Assembly (NCBI GenBank): GCA_017549085.1
Contig: JAFYVO010000094.1
Span: forward strand, 1-20,040
Direction of reading: 5' to 3'
From: Thermoguttaceae bacterium
GTDB taxonomy: Bacteria > Planctomycetota > Planctomycetia > Pirellulales > Thermoguttaceae
DNA length: 20,040 nt
The notes below the pieces were generated by a model that saw only the letters and a list, made by a program, of their open reading frames with translations, was not told the origin of the DNA and searched no databases. Each line of letters begins with the position of its first letter. The stretch's first letter is position 1. Shown piece after piece: positions 7,848 through 15,921 of the stretch. Both the position numbers and the translations under genes were made by a program.

Positions 7848-7910
7848 AGGTTTTGCGAATCGCGCGCTTTTGACGTTATCGCGTCGGCGCGCGGTTGGCA
7901 AAACCTTTTA
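7848..7910 (+). promoter_or_regulatory. Long inverted repeat between rpsR and argB
   Basis: Arm 7848-7867 (aggttttgcgaatcgcgcgc) pairs with 7887-7906 (gcgcgcggttggcaaaacct) over 20 positions with one mismatch and one G-U pair. A further gacg/cgtc pairing lies inside the loop, and a short T-run follows (7906-7909). It is 178 bases after rpsR and 156 before argB. It may be a late rpsR terminator or an attenuator-like element in the argB leader. The rest of the 7671-8065 gap shows no gene. Confidence 0.5.
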
Positions 7911-8065
7911 TTCATTTTAACCGCGCGACGGTTTCCGTTGCCGAGCCTGACCGCCGAGCCGGTTCGCGCCCCGTTTTGACGCTCGTCGTCTTTCGTCCTG
8001 TTTTCGCGAGTCGCCTTTTCCGCGCCTCGTCCCCCGCCTCTCGCCCTTGCGCAGGAGTCCGCGCT

Positions 8066-8995
8066 ATGTCCGATCAAACGAGCCCCAACGCCGTTTCTTT
8101 TAACTCGATCGAAGAGGTCAGCCGCAAAGTCGACGTTCTCATCGAAGCGATGAAATGGATTCGCGAATACCGCGACGCCACCGTCGTCGTCAAACTCGGC
8201 GGCAGCCTGTTGGAAGACGAAATCGCGATGATGCACCTCTTCACCGACCTCGTGTTTATGGAGTCGGTCGGCGTCAGACCGGTCGTCGTTCACGGAGGCG
8301 GCGCCGCGATCAGCCAAGCGATGAAAGCCGCCGGCGTCGAACCGCGCTTCGTTCAAGGGCGCCGTTACACCGACGACGCGACGCTGGCCGTCGTTCGCGA
8401 AGAATTAGCGCATAAAATCTCGAAAAGCCTCGTCGATTCGATCAAATTTTACAGCGGTTCCGCCGTCGCGCTTTCCGACTGTTTCGACACGAACGTCCTT
8501 TACGGTCGCAAAACGGCGCAATTTGACGCCGACGGCGCCGAAATCGACCTCGGTTGGGTCGGCGAAGTTACCCGCGTCGACGTCGACAAGATCCGCGAAT
8601 ACTGCGACCGCGGTATTATTCCGGTTATCCCGTCGTACACGATCGTCGACGACGGCGGCCGCAACGGCTTGAACGTCAACGCCGACGTCGCCGCGACCGA
8701 AGTCGCCAAACAACTCGGCGCCGACAAGCTCGTTTTCGTCAGCGAAGTCAACGGCGTCCGCACCGACCCGAACGACCCGGCCTCGATGATCAACTCCTTG
8801 ACCGCCGAAGAAGCGAAAAAGCTCCTCGCGTCCGGCGCCATCGTCGGCGGGATGATTCCGAAAATCCAATCCTGCTTGAAGACGCTCGAACGCGGCGTCA
8901 AAAAGATTCACATTATTAACGGTCGCATCCGCCACGCGCTCCTGCTGGAAATCTTCACCAGCCAAGGCGTCGGGACGGAAATCGTTCAAGACTAA
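8066..8995 (+). CDS. argB: Acetylglutamate kinase
   Basis: Phosphorylates N-acetylglutamate with ATP, the second step of arginine synthesis, in the cytoplasm. The 309 residues show the amino-acid-kinase fold: phosphate-binding VVVKLGGS (Lys43-Ser47), substrate-binding VVVHGGGAAI (His76-Gly79), the NVNADVAATEVAK block, and the C-terminal INGRIRHALLLEIFTSQGVGTEI, typical of NAGK. The start at 8066 has AGGAG at 8053-8057, eight bases upstream, so longer open-frame versions are not needed. About 40 residues precede the glycine loop, more than in the arginine-insensitive E. coli enzyme and similar to arginine-inhibited forms with an N-terminal helix, so feedback inhibition by arginine is likely (inference). 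argD and argF follow. Confidence 0.95.
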   Translation: MSDQTSPNAVSFNSIEEVSRKVDVLIEAMKWIREYRDATVVVKLGGSLLEDEIAMMHLFTDLVFMESVGVRPVVVHGGGAAISQAMKAAGVEPRFVQGRRYTDDATLAVVREELAHKISKSLVDSIKFYSGSAVALSDCFDTNVLYGRKTAQFDADGAEIDLGWVGEVTRVDVDKIREYCDRGIIPVIPSYTIVDDGGRNGLNVNADVAATEVAKQLGADKLVFVSEVNGVRTDPNDPASMINSLTAEEAKKLLASGAIVGGMIPKIQSCLKTLERGVKKIHIINGRIRHALLLEIFTSQGVGTEIVQD

Positions 8996-9286
8996 CCTTT
9001 CGCCGATCCGTTTTCGGCAAGCTCGGCGTTTTAGGCAAATTAGGCAAAGCCGTTTCGATAGTCGCCGCCGACCGTCGAAGCGTTTACCAACAAAGGATGC
9101 GTCGTCCCGTTGGACGTTCGTTCGCTCTCCTTATTCGCCGACGCCGTTCGCAACGCGTCCGCTTCCCGTTTGAACTTGACGCTCGAACGCCGGACGCGCC
9201 CCGTTTTAACCGCCCTTCCCGCGATCCAAGTTCGCGCTCGGACGGAGTTTTTGCGTTAAAATAGGCTATTTAAGAAACTTAATCCA
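8996..9286 (+). other. argB-argD intergenic region
   Basis: A 291-base gap. It starts with a weak hairpin (cgccga 9001-9006, tcggcg 9023-9028, then TTTT), which could partly terminate argB transcripts, and a tandem ttaggcaaa repeat (9031-9048). A TAAAAT (9257-9262) 25 bases before argD could be a -10, with no good -35. argD may therefore have its own promoter or be read through from argB. Confidence 0.4.
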
Positions 9287-10477
9287 ATGTCCAGAAGCTC
9301 GCAAGAAATCATTTCGCTCTTCGACGAATACGTCATCCCGAACTACACGCGTTACCCGGTCGCCCTCGTTCGCGGCGAAGGGCCGTACATTTGGGACGCC
9401 GAGGGCGTTCGTTACCTCGACCTTTTCCCGGGTTGGGGGTGCAACCTTTTCGGACACTGTCCGAAACCGGTCGTTGAAGCGGTGAAAAAACAAGTCGAGC
9501 GTCTTCTGCACGTTCCGAACAGCTGGCATCAAGAAGAGCAAGGCGTTTGGGCGAAACTCCTCTCCGAACGCAGCTTCAACGGCAAAGCGTTCTTCTGCAA
9601 CTCCGGCGCCGAAGCGAACGAAGCGGCGATTAAACTCGTTCGCCTCCACTCGACGCCGAAGGGCAAATACAAGATCATCACGTTCCAAGACTCTTTCCAC
9701 GGTCGCACGATGGGCGCGGCTTCCGCGACGGCGCAACCGAAGTACCAAAAGGGCTTGGAACCGATGCTCCCTGGTTTCGTTTACGTTCCTTACGGCGACT
9801 TGGCCGCGGTTGAAGCGGCGATCGACGACGAAACCGCCGCGATCATGATCGAACCGATTCAAGGCGAAGGGGGCGTCCGCGTCCCTCCGCCGGGTTTCCT
9901 CGAAGGTTTGCGCGCTCTTTGCGATAAAAACGATATGCTCCTCGTCTTCGACGAAGTGCAAACGGGGATGGCGCGCACCGGCAAATGGTTCGCGTATCAA
10001 TATTTCAACGTCGTTCCGGATATTATGACGTTGGCCAAGGCGCTCTGCAGCGGCGTCGCGGCGGGCGCGATGTTGACGACGAAAGAACTCGCGCCGAGTC
10101 TGCGTCGCGGGATGCACGCTTCGACGTTCGGCGGGAACTCCGTCGCCGCCGCGGCCGGTATCGCGACGATCGAAATGATCGAAAACGAGGGGCTCCTCGA
10201 AAAAGCGACGCTCCTCGAACAACGCGCCAAAGAACGGATGAACAAGTGGGCGACCGAACTCGACTTCATTCAAGAAGTCCGCGGCGTCGGCGCGATGCTC
10301 GGTCTCGAACTGAAAATCGACGGCGCTTGCTTCGTCGAACGCTGTATGAAAGAAAAACTGCTAATCAACTGCACGCACGGCTCGATTATTCGACTCCTTC
10401 CGGCGGTCAACACGCCGCTCGACGTTTTCGACGAAGGTCTCGATATCCTTGAAGCCGCTTTGAAGAAGGGAGCCTAA
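9287..10477 (+). CDS. argD: Acetylornithine aminotransferase
   Basis: A PLP-dependent class III aminotransferase converting N-acetylglutamate semialdehyde to N-acetylornithine. The 396 residues match the family length. Visible motifs are CNSGAEANEAAIKL (phosphate of PLP), FHGRTMGA, MIEPIQGEGG, FDEVQTGMARTG with the cofactor Asp222, and TLAKALCSG with the Schiff-base Lys251. The usual GGGxPIGAM after that lysine is CSGVAAGAM here. Related class III enzymes (ornithine or GABA aminotransferase) are possible on sequence alone, but the place between argB and argF settles the role. No clear Shine-Dalgarno precedes ATG 9287. Five bases separate it from argF, so the two are co-transcribed. Confidence 0.93.
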   Translation: MSRSSQEIISLFDEYVIPNYTRYPVALVRGEGPYIWDAEGVRYLDLFPGWGCNLFGHCPKPVVEAVKKQVERLLHVPNSWHQEEQGVWAKLLSERSFNGKAFFCNSGAEANEAAIKLVRLHSTPKGKYKIITFQDSFHGRTMGAASATAQPKYQKGLEPMLPGFVYVPYGDLAAVEAAIDDETAAIMIEPIQGEGGVRVPPPGFLEGLRALCDKNDMLLVFDEVQTGMARTGKWFAYQYFNVVPDIMTLAKALCSGVAAGAMLTTKELAPSLRRGMHASTFGGNSVAAAAGIATIEMIENEGLLEKATLLEQRAKERMNKWATELDFIQEVRGVGAMLGLELKIDGACFVERCMKEKLLINCTHGSIIRLLPAVNTPLDVFDEGLDILEAALKKGA

Positions 10478-10482
10478 TTCCG

Positions 10483-11406
10483 ATGAAACCGCGCCACATC
10501 CTTTCGCTCGCCGACGTTACGGTCGACGAACTGAAGTCGATTTTGCGAATCGCCGAAGAATTGAAGGCCGACTTCAAAAAAGGCGTTCGCCCGAAACGCC
10601 TCGACGGCAAAGTTTTGGGCCTCATTTTCGAGAAAATGTCGCTCCGCACCCGCGTCAGCTTTGAAGCCGGAATGACGCACCTCGGCGGCGGCTCGATGCT
10701 CCTCGAAGAGCAACACATCGGCCTCGGCAAGCGCGAATCGGTTCCGGACGTTTCCCGCGTCCTCAGCTCGATGGTCGACTGCATCGTTTTCCGCGCCAAG
10801 AAACATACGACGGTCGAAGAGTTCGCGAAATACTCGACCGTTCCGGTCATCAACGCGCTGACCGACAAGTCGCACCCGTGCCAAGCGCTGGCCGATATGC
10901 TGACGATTAAGGAAGAATTCGGCTCCTTCGACGACGTCAAAATCGCTTGGATTGGCGACTCGAACAACGTCGCGGCCAGCTTGGTCGAAGCGTCGGCGAT
11001 GCTCGGCGTTAAAATCGTCATTTCGTCGCCGGAAGGTTACCGCTTCAGCGACGCGGAAATCGCCGAAATGACCGCGCAAGCTCAACCCGGCTTCGAACTC
11101 GAACAAATCGCCGACCCGATGGAAGCGGTTCGCGGTTGCAACGTCCTTTACACCGACGTTTGGGTCAGTATGGGGCAAGAAAGCGAAGAAGCGAAGCGCA
11201 AGGCCGACTTCGCCGCGTACCAAGTCAACGGCGACCTGATGAAAGCCGCCCGTCCGGACGCGATCTTCCTCCACTGCCTCCCGGCGCGCCGCGGCCTCGA
11301 AGTTACCGACGAGGTGATGGATTCGCCGCAAAGCCGAATCGTCGAGGAAGCGTCGAACCGCATGCACGCGCAAAAGGGCCTCCTTGTTTGGCTCTTGGAA
11401 AACTAA
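10483..11406 (+). CDS. argF: Ornithine carbamoyltransferase
   Basis: Joins carbamoyl phosphate and ornithine to give citrulline, a cytoplasmic step of arginine synthesis. The 307 residues carry the carbamoyl-phosphate motif as SLRTR (Ser53-Arg57; STRTR in most bacteria), HPCQ (131-134), the ornithine loop VWVSMG (226-231) and HCLPARRG (264-271). The SMG loop and HPCQ identify ornithine rather than acetylornithine or aspartate as acceptor. AAGGGAG at the end of argD, about ten bases before ATG 10483, serves as ribosome site, so translation is probably coupled. A terminator follows. The catabolic enzyme (arcB) is an alternative by sequence, but the argBD context favours synthesis. Confidence 0.94.
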   Translation: MKPRHILSLADVTVDELKSILRIAEELKADFKKGVRPKRLDGKVLGLIFEKMSLRTRVSFEAGMTHLGGGSMLLEEQHIGLGKRESVPDVSRVLSSMVDCIVFRAKKHTTVEEFAKYSTVPVINALTDKSHPCQALADMLTIKEEFGSFDDVKIAWIGDSNNVAASLVEASAMLGVKIVISSPEGYRFSDAEIAEMTAQAQPGFELEQIADPMEAVRGCNVLYTDVWVSMGQESEEAKRKADFAAYQVNGDLMKAARPDAIFLHCLPARRGLEVTDEVMDSPQSRIVEEASNRMHAQKGLLVWLLEN

Positions 11407-11470
11407 GAGCCGCAACCGTTTCGAGTCGGTTTCGCGCCGAATAAAACGGTTTCGACCTTAAACTTAACCG

Positions 11471-11517
11471 AACGTCGCGGCGCCGCGTTTTTTGCGACGG
11501 CGCGACGTTTTCGTTTT
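11471..11517 (+). terminator. Intrinsic terminator of the arg cluster
   Basis: aacgtcgcg (11471-11479) pairs with cgcgacgtt (11501-11509), with a GC-rich loop that also contains T6, followed by T-runs (11508-11511 and 11513-11517). It ends the argDF transcript 65 bases after argF. Confidence 0.75.
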
Positions 11518-11600
11518 TAAAATCCGACTTTTTCCCGTTTTCATTCCATTTTTGTCGGCGGAACGTTCCCCGAACGCCCCCCTATTTTCCCGAGGCGCCC

Positions 11601-14039
11601 ATGTTTATCTCTCTTGACTGGATTTCCGATTTTGTCGACATTTCCGACGTCGAGCCGAAAGTCGTCGCCGACCGTTTGACGATGGCGACCGCCGAAGTCG
11701 AAGGTTGGTCGACGCTGACTCGTTACGTCGACGGCGTTTACGTCGGCGAAGTCGTTTCCGCCGAGCCGTTCGAGACGGAAGACGGCAAAAAGCGAACGTT
11801 CTGCAAGGTCGATTGCGGCGCCCAAGGCGTCTTCACGACCGTTTGCGGCGCGACGAACGCTCGCGTCGGTTTGAAAGCGCCGTTCGCTCCGGCCGGGACG
11901 ACGCTCGGCGAAAAGAAGATCGAAGCCGCCGAGGTTTACGGTCGCCCGAGCCAAGGGATTTTGTGCAGCGCCGCCGAACTCGGGATGAGTTCTTGGCACG
12001 AAATCGTTTTCGAATGCCCGGCCTCGACGCCCAGCGGCGCCGCGTTCGCCGATCTCGTTCCGGCGACCGACGTTCTCATCGAAGTCGACAACAAGAGCCT
12101 GACGCACCGCCCCGACCTTTGGGGCCACTACGGTTTCGCTCGCGAACTGGCGGCGATCTTCCACCGCGAACTGAAACCGCTCCCGCGCCACAGCGTCGAC
12201 CAATACGCCGACCTGCCGGCCTTCCCGGTCGAGATCGCGGACGAAAACTGCCCCTGTTACTCCGGGATCGTCTTCGGAATCGAAGCGGGCGCGGCGCAAG
12301 TCCCGTCGCCGATCAAGATGCAACGCCGCCTGCACGCGCTCGGCCAACGCACTTACGACCTCCTCGTCGACGTTACGAACTACGTTTCGCTCGAACTCGG
12401 CCAACCGACGCACGCTTTCGACGCCGACAAAGTCTCGAATATCCGCGTCGCGCCGATGGGTGCGCCGGGCGTCTTCACGACCCTCGACGGCGTCGAACGC
12501 AAGATGCAAGCGGACGATATGATGATCTGCGACGGCGAAAAACCGGTCGCGGTCGCCGGGATTATGGGCGGTCTCGAAACGGAAGTCACCGGCGGCACGA
12601 CCCGCGTTATGCTCGAATCGGCGAACTTCCGCGCCGCTCGCATTCGCCGCACCGCCGGACGTTTGAATCTCCGCACCGACGCGTCGCAACGTTACGAAAA
12701 AACGCAACCGCCGGCAAACGTTAAAGTTGGAACGGAACGCATTCTGAAGCTCGTCGAAGAGTCGGGCGTCGCTTACCGCGTCGAAACCCGCTTCTCGCTC
12801 GCGGGCGACCTCCAAGACGAAACGCGCTGGATCGAACTCCCGCCGGGTCGCTTGAACAAACTGGTCGGCGTCGATTTCCCGCAAGAAAAAGCGCTCGAAA
12901 TTCTCCGCTCCATCGAGTTCGAAGCGGACTACCTCGCCGACGGAACGCTCCGCGTCGGGGTTCCGGCCTTCCGCAGCGCGAAGGACATTTCGATCGAAGA
13001 GGATATCGTCGAAGAAGTTACGCGCATTTACGGCTTCGACAACATCGCGCCGATCTTGCCGGAAGCGCCGCTGAAACCGCTTTACGTCGAGGAATACATC
13101 CGCCTCGAACACCGCGCTCGCCGTTTGCTCGCGCTCGGTTACGGTTTCCTCGAAGTCCACAACTACGGTTGGACGAACGACAATTGGACGGCGGCGCTCG
13201 GTTTCGACGCGGGCGAAACGCTGACCCTTTTGAACCCGGTTTCCCCGGCGGAATCGCATCTGCGCACGACCCTTATGCCGAACCTCCTCGCGCTCGTCGC
13301 GAAGAACCGTCCGTTCCGCGACTCCTTCCGCTATTTCGAACTCGGTCGCGTCTACCGCTTGATCGGCGCCGTCGACGACCAACGCAAACCGAAGGACAGC
13401 GCGGAAAAATGCAGCGAAGTCCCGCGTTTGAGCGGCGTTAGCTTCGTTCAGTCGGGCGTTTCGATCGACGATCACTACCTCGAAATTAAGGCGGCGATCG
13501 AAGATTTGGGCTCGATTTTCCTCCAAAACAACGAAGAACTGAAATTCGTCGCGACGAAAGAAGATAAGGCGCCTTGGCAAACGGTCGATCATTCGGTCGA
13601 AATTTACCGCGGCGAAACGAAGATCGGCGCGCTCGGCGTCCTCGACAAGAAAGCGCTCTCCGTCGTCTCCCCCGAGGGCGGGCAAGTCGTTTGGTTTGAG
13701 TTGGAACTCGACCAATTCGCCGGGAACCTTTACCCGTCGCTCCGTTTCGTCGAACCGCCGAAGTTCCCCGGTTCTTGGCAAGACTTCTCGCTCGTTTGGC
13801 CGCTCGAATCCGGGTACGAAGGCCTTTCGGCGAAACTCGACGAGTTCGCGCACCCGCTCTTGCTGAAACGTTCGTTCCTGACGATGTACAAGGGCAAGGG
13901 GCTCGAAAAAGGAACCGCGAGCTACTCCTTCCGCTTTGAAATCGGCGCGTCCGACCACACGCTCAGCGGCGAAGAAATCGACGATTTCCACCAAAAATTC
14001 CTCGATTTCCTCAAAGCGAACGAAATTTCGCTCCGCTAA
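11601..14039 (+). CDS. pheT: Phenylalanine-tRNA ligase β subunit
   Basis: The β subunit of the α2β2 enzyme that charges tRNA-Phe. At 812 residues it has full bacterial length. Domains in order: N-terminal MFISLDWISDFVD; OB-fold tRNA-binding domain (about 41-150); B3/B4 editing domain (about 205-370), with THAFDADKV and VAVAGIMGG; B5 DNA-binding-like fold (about 400-475); catalytic-like core (about 480-690) with VEEVTRIYGFDNI and FRYFELGRVY; and the anticodon-binding FDX-ACB domain (about 715-811), ending with TLSGEEIDDFHQKF. GAGG at 11592-11595 is a usable ribosome site for ATG 11601. pheS, its usual upstream partner, is absent; the arg genes precede it and two hairpins follow. Confidence 0.96.
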   Translation: MFISLDWISDFVDISDVEPKVVADRLTMATAEVEGWSTLTRYVDGVYVGEVVSAEPFETEDGKKRTFCKVDCGAQGVFTTVCGATNARVGLKAPFAPAGTTLGEKKIEAAEVYGRPSQGILCSAAELGMSSWHEIVFECPASTPSGAAFADLVPATDVLIEVDNKSLTHRPDLWGHYGFARELAAIFHRELKPLPRHSVDQYADLPAFPVEIADENCPCYSGIVFGIEAGAAQVPSPIKMQRRLHALGQRTYDLLVDVTNYVSLELGQPTHAFDADKVSNIRVAPMGAPGVFTTLDGVERKMQADDMMICDGEKPVAVAGIMGGLETEVTGGTTRVMLESANFRAARIRRTAGRLNLRTDASQRYEKTQPPANVKVGTERILKLVEESGVAYRVETRFSLAGDLQDETRWIELPPGRLNKLVGVDFPQEKALEILRSIEFEADYLADGTLRVGVPAFRSAKDISIEEDIVEEVTRIYGFDNIAPILPEAPLKPLYVEEYIRLEHRARRLLALGYGFLEVHNYGWTNDNWTAALGFDAGETLTLLNPVSPAESHLRTTLMPNLLALVAKNRPFRDSFRYFELGRVYRLIGAVDDQRKPKDSAEKCSEVPRLSGVSFVQSGVSIDDHYLEIKAAIEDLGSIFLQNNEELKFVATKEDKAPWQTVDHSVEIYRGETKIGALGVLDKKALSVVSPEGGQVVWFELELDQFAGNLYPSLRFVEPPKFPGSWQDFSLVWPLESGYEGLSAKLDEFAHPLLLKRSFLTMYKGKGLEKGTASYSFRFEIGASDHTLSGEEIDDFHQKFLDFLKANEISLR

Positions 14040-14059
14040 TCGAATTTTAAGCCGTTAAA

Positions 14060-14107
14060 AACCGTTCCGCGACGCCGTTTTCTTCGCGATTTCAGCGTCG
14101 CGCGGTT
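14060..14107 (+). terminator. First hairpin after pheT
   Basis: aaccg plus cgcgacgc (14060-14075) pair with gcgtcgcg plus cggtt (14095-14107): 13 pairs with a three-base bulge and a 19-base loop. No T-run follows, so it is a helper hairpin more than a terminator in itself. Confidence 0.45.
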
Positions 14108-14120
14108 GGTCTTTGCTCTT

Positions 14121-14158
14121 GAAAAGACCGTTCGTTCGCCGGACGGTCTTTTCTATTT
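14121..14158 (+). terminator. Intrinsic terminator of pheT
   Basis: gaaaagaccgt (14121-14131) pairs perfectly with acggtcttttc (14143-14153), with an 11-base loop and T-rich sequence after. The A-run on the left arm would let it work in both directions. Confidence 0.8.
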
Positions 14159-14348
14159 TCTCCGTCTTCTCTATTCGCCGCGTTTCTCGCCTTTTTGTTT
14201 TTCTCCTTATTGCGAAGTTTCCGCCTCGTTCGCCGCGACGCGCCAAATATCCCAAACCGCCCGTCTTCCCCAACCGCTTCAACGCGTCAAGCCCCGACGG
14301 CAAAACGTTAACCTCGGGAAAAAAACGCTTTATTTTGCGCGACGTTCC

Positions 14349-14382
14349 TTGATTTTCGCCGATATTCTTCATAAAATGAAGA
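14349..14382 (+). promoter_or_regulatory. Candidate promoter with dyad over the -10, upstream of the coiled-coil gene
   Basis: TTGATT (14349-14354) and TAAAAT (14372-14377) have the ideal 17-base spacing. A perfect dyad, tcttcat-aaa-atgaaga (14366-14382), is centred on the -10. The leader to ATG 14490 would be about 105 bases. In the gap 14159-14489 I see nothing else apart from a ribosome site at 14479-14484. Confidence 0.52.
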
Positions 14383-14489
14383 TAGCGGGAGCGGTTCGCC
14401 CGTTCGCGTTTTCCGCAAATTCCCCCTAATCCCCGCAAATTTCCCCGGCGGTCGCCGCGCGCCCGTCGGCAACGAAACGAGGAAACGTT

Positions 14490-15809
14490 ATGTCGCATTG
14501 GAAAAAAATCGTTCTCTCCCCGTATTTTGCGGCGGCGACGGGCGCGACGGCGCTCGCGTTAACCTTAGGCGCCGCGAACGCTCAAAACACGCCGCTTCCG
14601 ACGGTTCCGTCGACGCCGGCGACGCCTCCGGTTCCCGTTTCGCTCGACGCGAAAAGCCCCGCGTTCGTCGCGCCGACGCCGTCTAATCCGGATCCGCTTG
14701 GCCTCGGAGCGTCGAGCGCCGCTTCCAACGCCGCTCCCGCCGCGACGCCGAACGTCGAAGCGTTGCGCGCGCAAGCGCAAGCGCTCGAGGCGCAACTTCG
14801 CGTCGCCCCGACAAACGCCGCCGAACAAGAAGCGCAACGGAAAATCGTCGCCGAACTTTCCGCGCTCCAATATCAAATTCAGCAAGCGGAAACGGCGTTG
14901 AGCGACTTCGCGTCGTACAAACGAAACCGCGCCGCGCAGGAAGGAACCGATCCGTTCGCCGCGTCGCCGAACGTCGCGAACGCGCCCAACGCCTCCGCCC
15001 TTCTCGGCTCCGCTCTTGGAACGCCCGCGACGGAACCGACCGCCGCGTTCCCGCTTTCCTTCGGGGAAGCCGAAACGCTCCGCGCTCAAAAAGAAGAGTT
15101 GACGCAACAATACCGCCAACTTTTGCAAACGATGCGCGCCCTTTCTCCGAACGACGAAGCGCTCGCGACGACGTTGCAAGCGGAGCAAGCGACGATTCTG
15201 AACCAACTTAAAGAAATCGACGAACGCTTGGCTAGCGCCCCCGCCGCGCCGACGACTCCGGCGGTTCCCAACGCGTTCCCGAATCCGAATCTTAACGACT
15301 TAAACGGCGCGATTCCGCCGGAAAATCGCCTTCCGTCGGCGACGACGATTGGTTTGATCGGCGGAAACGACGTCGCGGCCAAGATTCAAAAAGCGCAACA
15401 AGCGGCGGAAATCTTGCGCGAAGCCGGGCTCGTCCATCTCGCAAGTCTCGCGTCGGCGGAGATTCCGCGCTTGGCCGACCCGAATTTCGCCGAAACCCGT
15501 TACGTCCCGGGAACTTGGAGCGAAGGCGCCGGGCTCGCGGAAGAGCGTTACAATCCGTTCCAACAAATCTCGGCGGACGAAATCGACGCGATCAAAACGT
15601 CGATCGACGATTTGAAAGCCCGCGTCGACTCGCTGACCGAGATTATGTCGAACGTCGAAACGCAGTTGAAACTCTTGACGCGTCAAACGGTCGACGCCGC
15701 GCCGCCGGTCGCCCCGGTCGCCCCGGTCGTCGTTCCGACCGTTCCGACGACGCAAGACGCCCCCGCCGCCCCGAAAACGAATCTCAACGAGGAAATTTTG
15801 CCCCTTTGA
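14490..15809 (+). CDS. Exported coiled-coil protein, function unknown
   Basis: I do not recognise this 439-residue protein. It begins with a signal peptide (MSHWKKIVLSPY, then the hydrophobic FAAATGATALALTLGAANA), so it is exported. The mature part alternates Pro/Ala-rich low-complexity stretches with three likely coiled coils: about 88-150 (VEALRAQAQALEAQL), 192-250 (EAETLRAQKEELTQQYRQLL) and 359-402 (IDDLKARVDSLTEIMSNVETQL). A short folded-looking segment with YVPGTWSEGAGLAEERYNPF lies between the second and third. The C-terminus is again Pro/Val/Ala-rich. GAGGAA at 14479-14484 fixes the start. Its architecture suits a structural or adaptor role in the periplasm or cell envelope, but no function is claimed. 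It converges on the next gene. Confidence 0.8.
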   Translation: MSHWKKIVLSPYFAAATGATALALTLGAANAQNTPLPTVPSTPATPPVPVSLDAKSPAFVAPTPSNPDPLGLGASSAASNAAPAATPNVEALRAQAQALEAQLRVAPTNAAEQEAQRKIVAELSALQYQIQQAETALSDFASYKRNRAAQEGTDPFAASPNVANAPNASALLGSALGTPATEPTAAFPLSFGEAETLRAQKEELTQQYRQLLQTMRALSPNDEALATTLQAEQATILNQLKEIDERLASAPAAPTTPAVPNAFPNPNLNDLNGAIPPENRLPSATTIGLIGGNDVAAKIQKAQQAAEILREAGLVHLASLASAEIPRLADPNFAETRYVPGTWSEGAGLAEERYNPFQQISADEIDAIKTSIDDLKARVDSLTEIMSNVETQLKLLTRQTVDAAPPVAPVAPVVVPTVPTTQDAPAAPKTNLNEEILPL

Positions 15810-15835
15810 GCGCCGTCCGGTTCTAGGCTAAGCAA

Positions 15836-15891
15836 CAAAAACGCGAACTCTCGCGGAATCAAGAGTTAACTCGACTCCGCAAGAGTTCGCG
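15836..15891 (-). terminator. Terminator of the giant minus-strand gene
   Basis: 15842-15861 pair with 15875-15891 in a stem of about 17 positions. Its two imperfect pairs are C-A and A-C on the plus strand but G-U wobbles on the minus strand, and A15837-15841 becomes a T-run after the stem on the minus strand. It is thus built for leftward transcription, 31 bases after that gene's stop. A small gagttaactc palindrome forms the tip. Confidence 0.8.
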
Positions 15892-15921
15892 AACCGTCTC
15901 GGCGTTATTTCTCGCCGTTAT

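Noticed and set aside
7905..7920. An ArgR-box-like ttattcatttta before argB
   Set aside because: Only a half-site is present, and it overlaps the end of the inverted repeat.
9062..9259. A 65-codon open frame with gene-like codons before argD
   Set aside because: It has no ATG or ribosome site, only an internal TTG at 9110, and no recognisable motif. Open frames of this length are common by chance here. It could be a gene remnant, but this cannot be shown.
11541..13994. An 817-codon open frame opposite pheT, and similar long frames opposite argB, argD, argF and the propeller gene
   Set aside because: They mirror well-supported genes. The coding strands rarely use TTA, CTA and TCA, so antisense stops are rare. 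The translations are Arg/Asp-rich and match no family.
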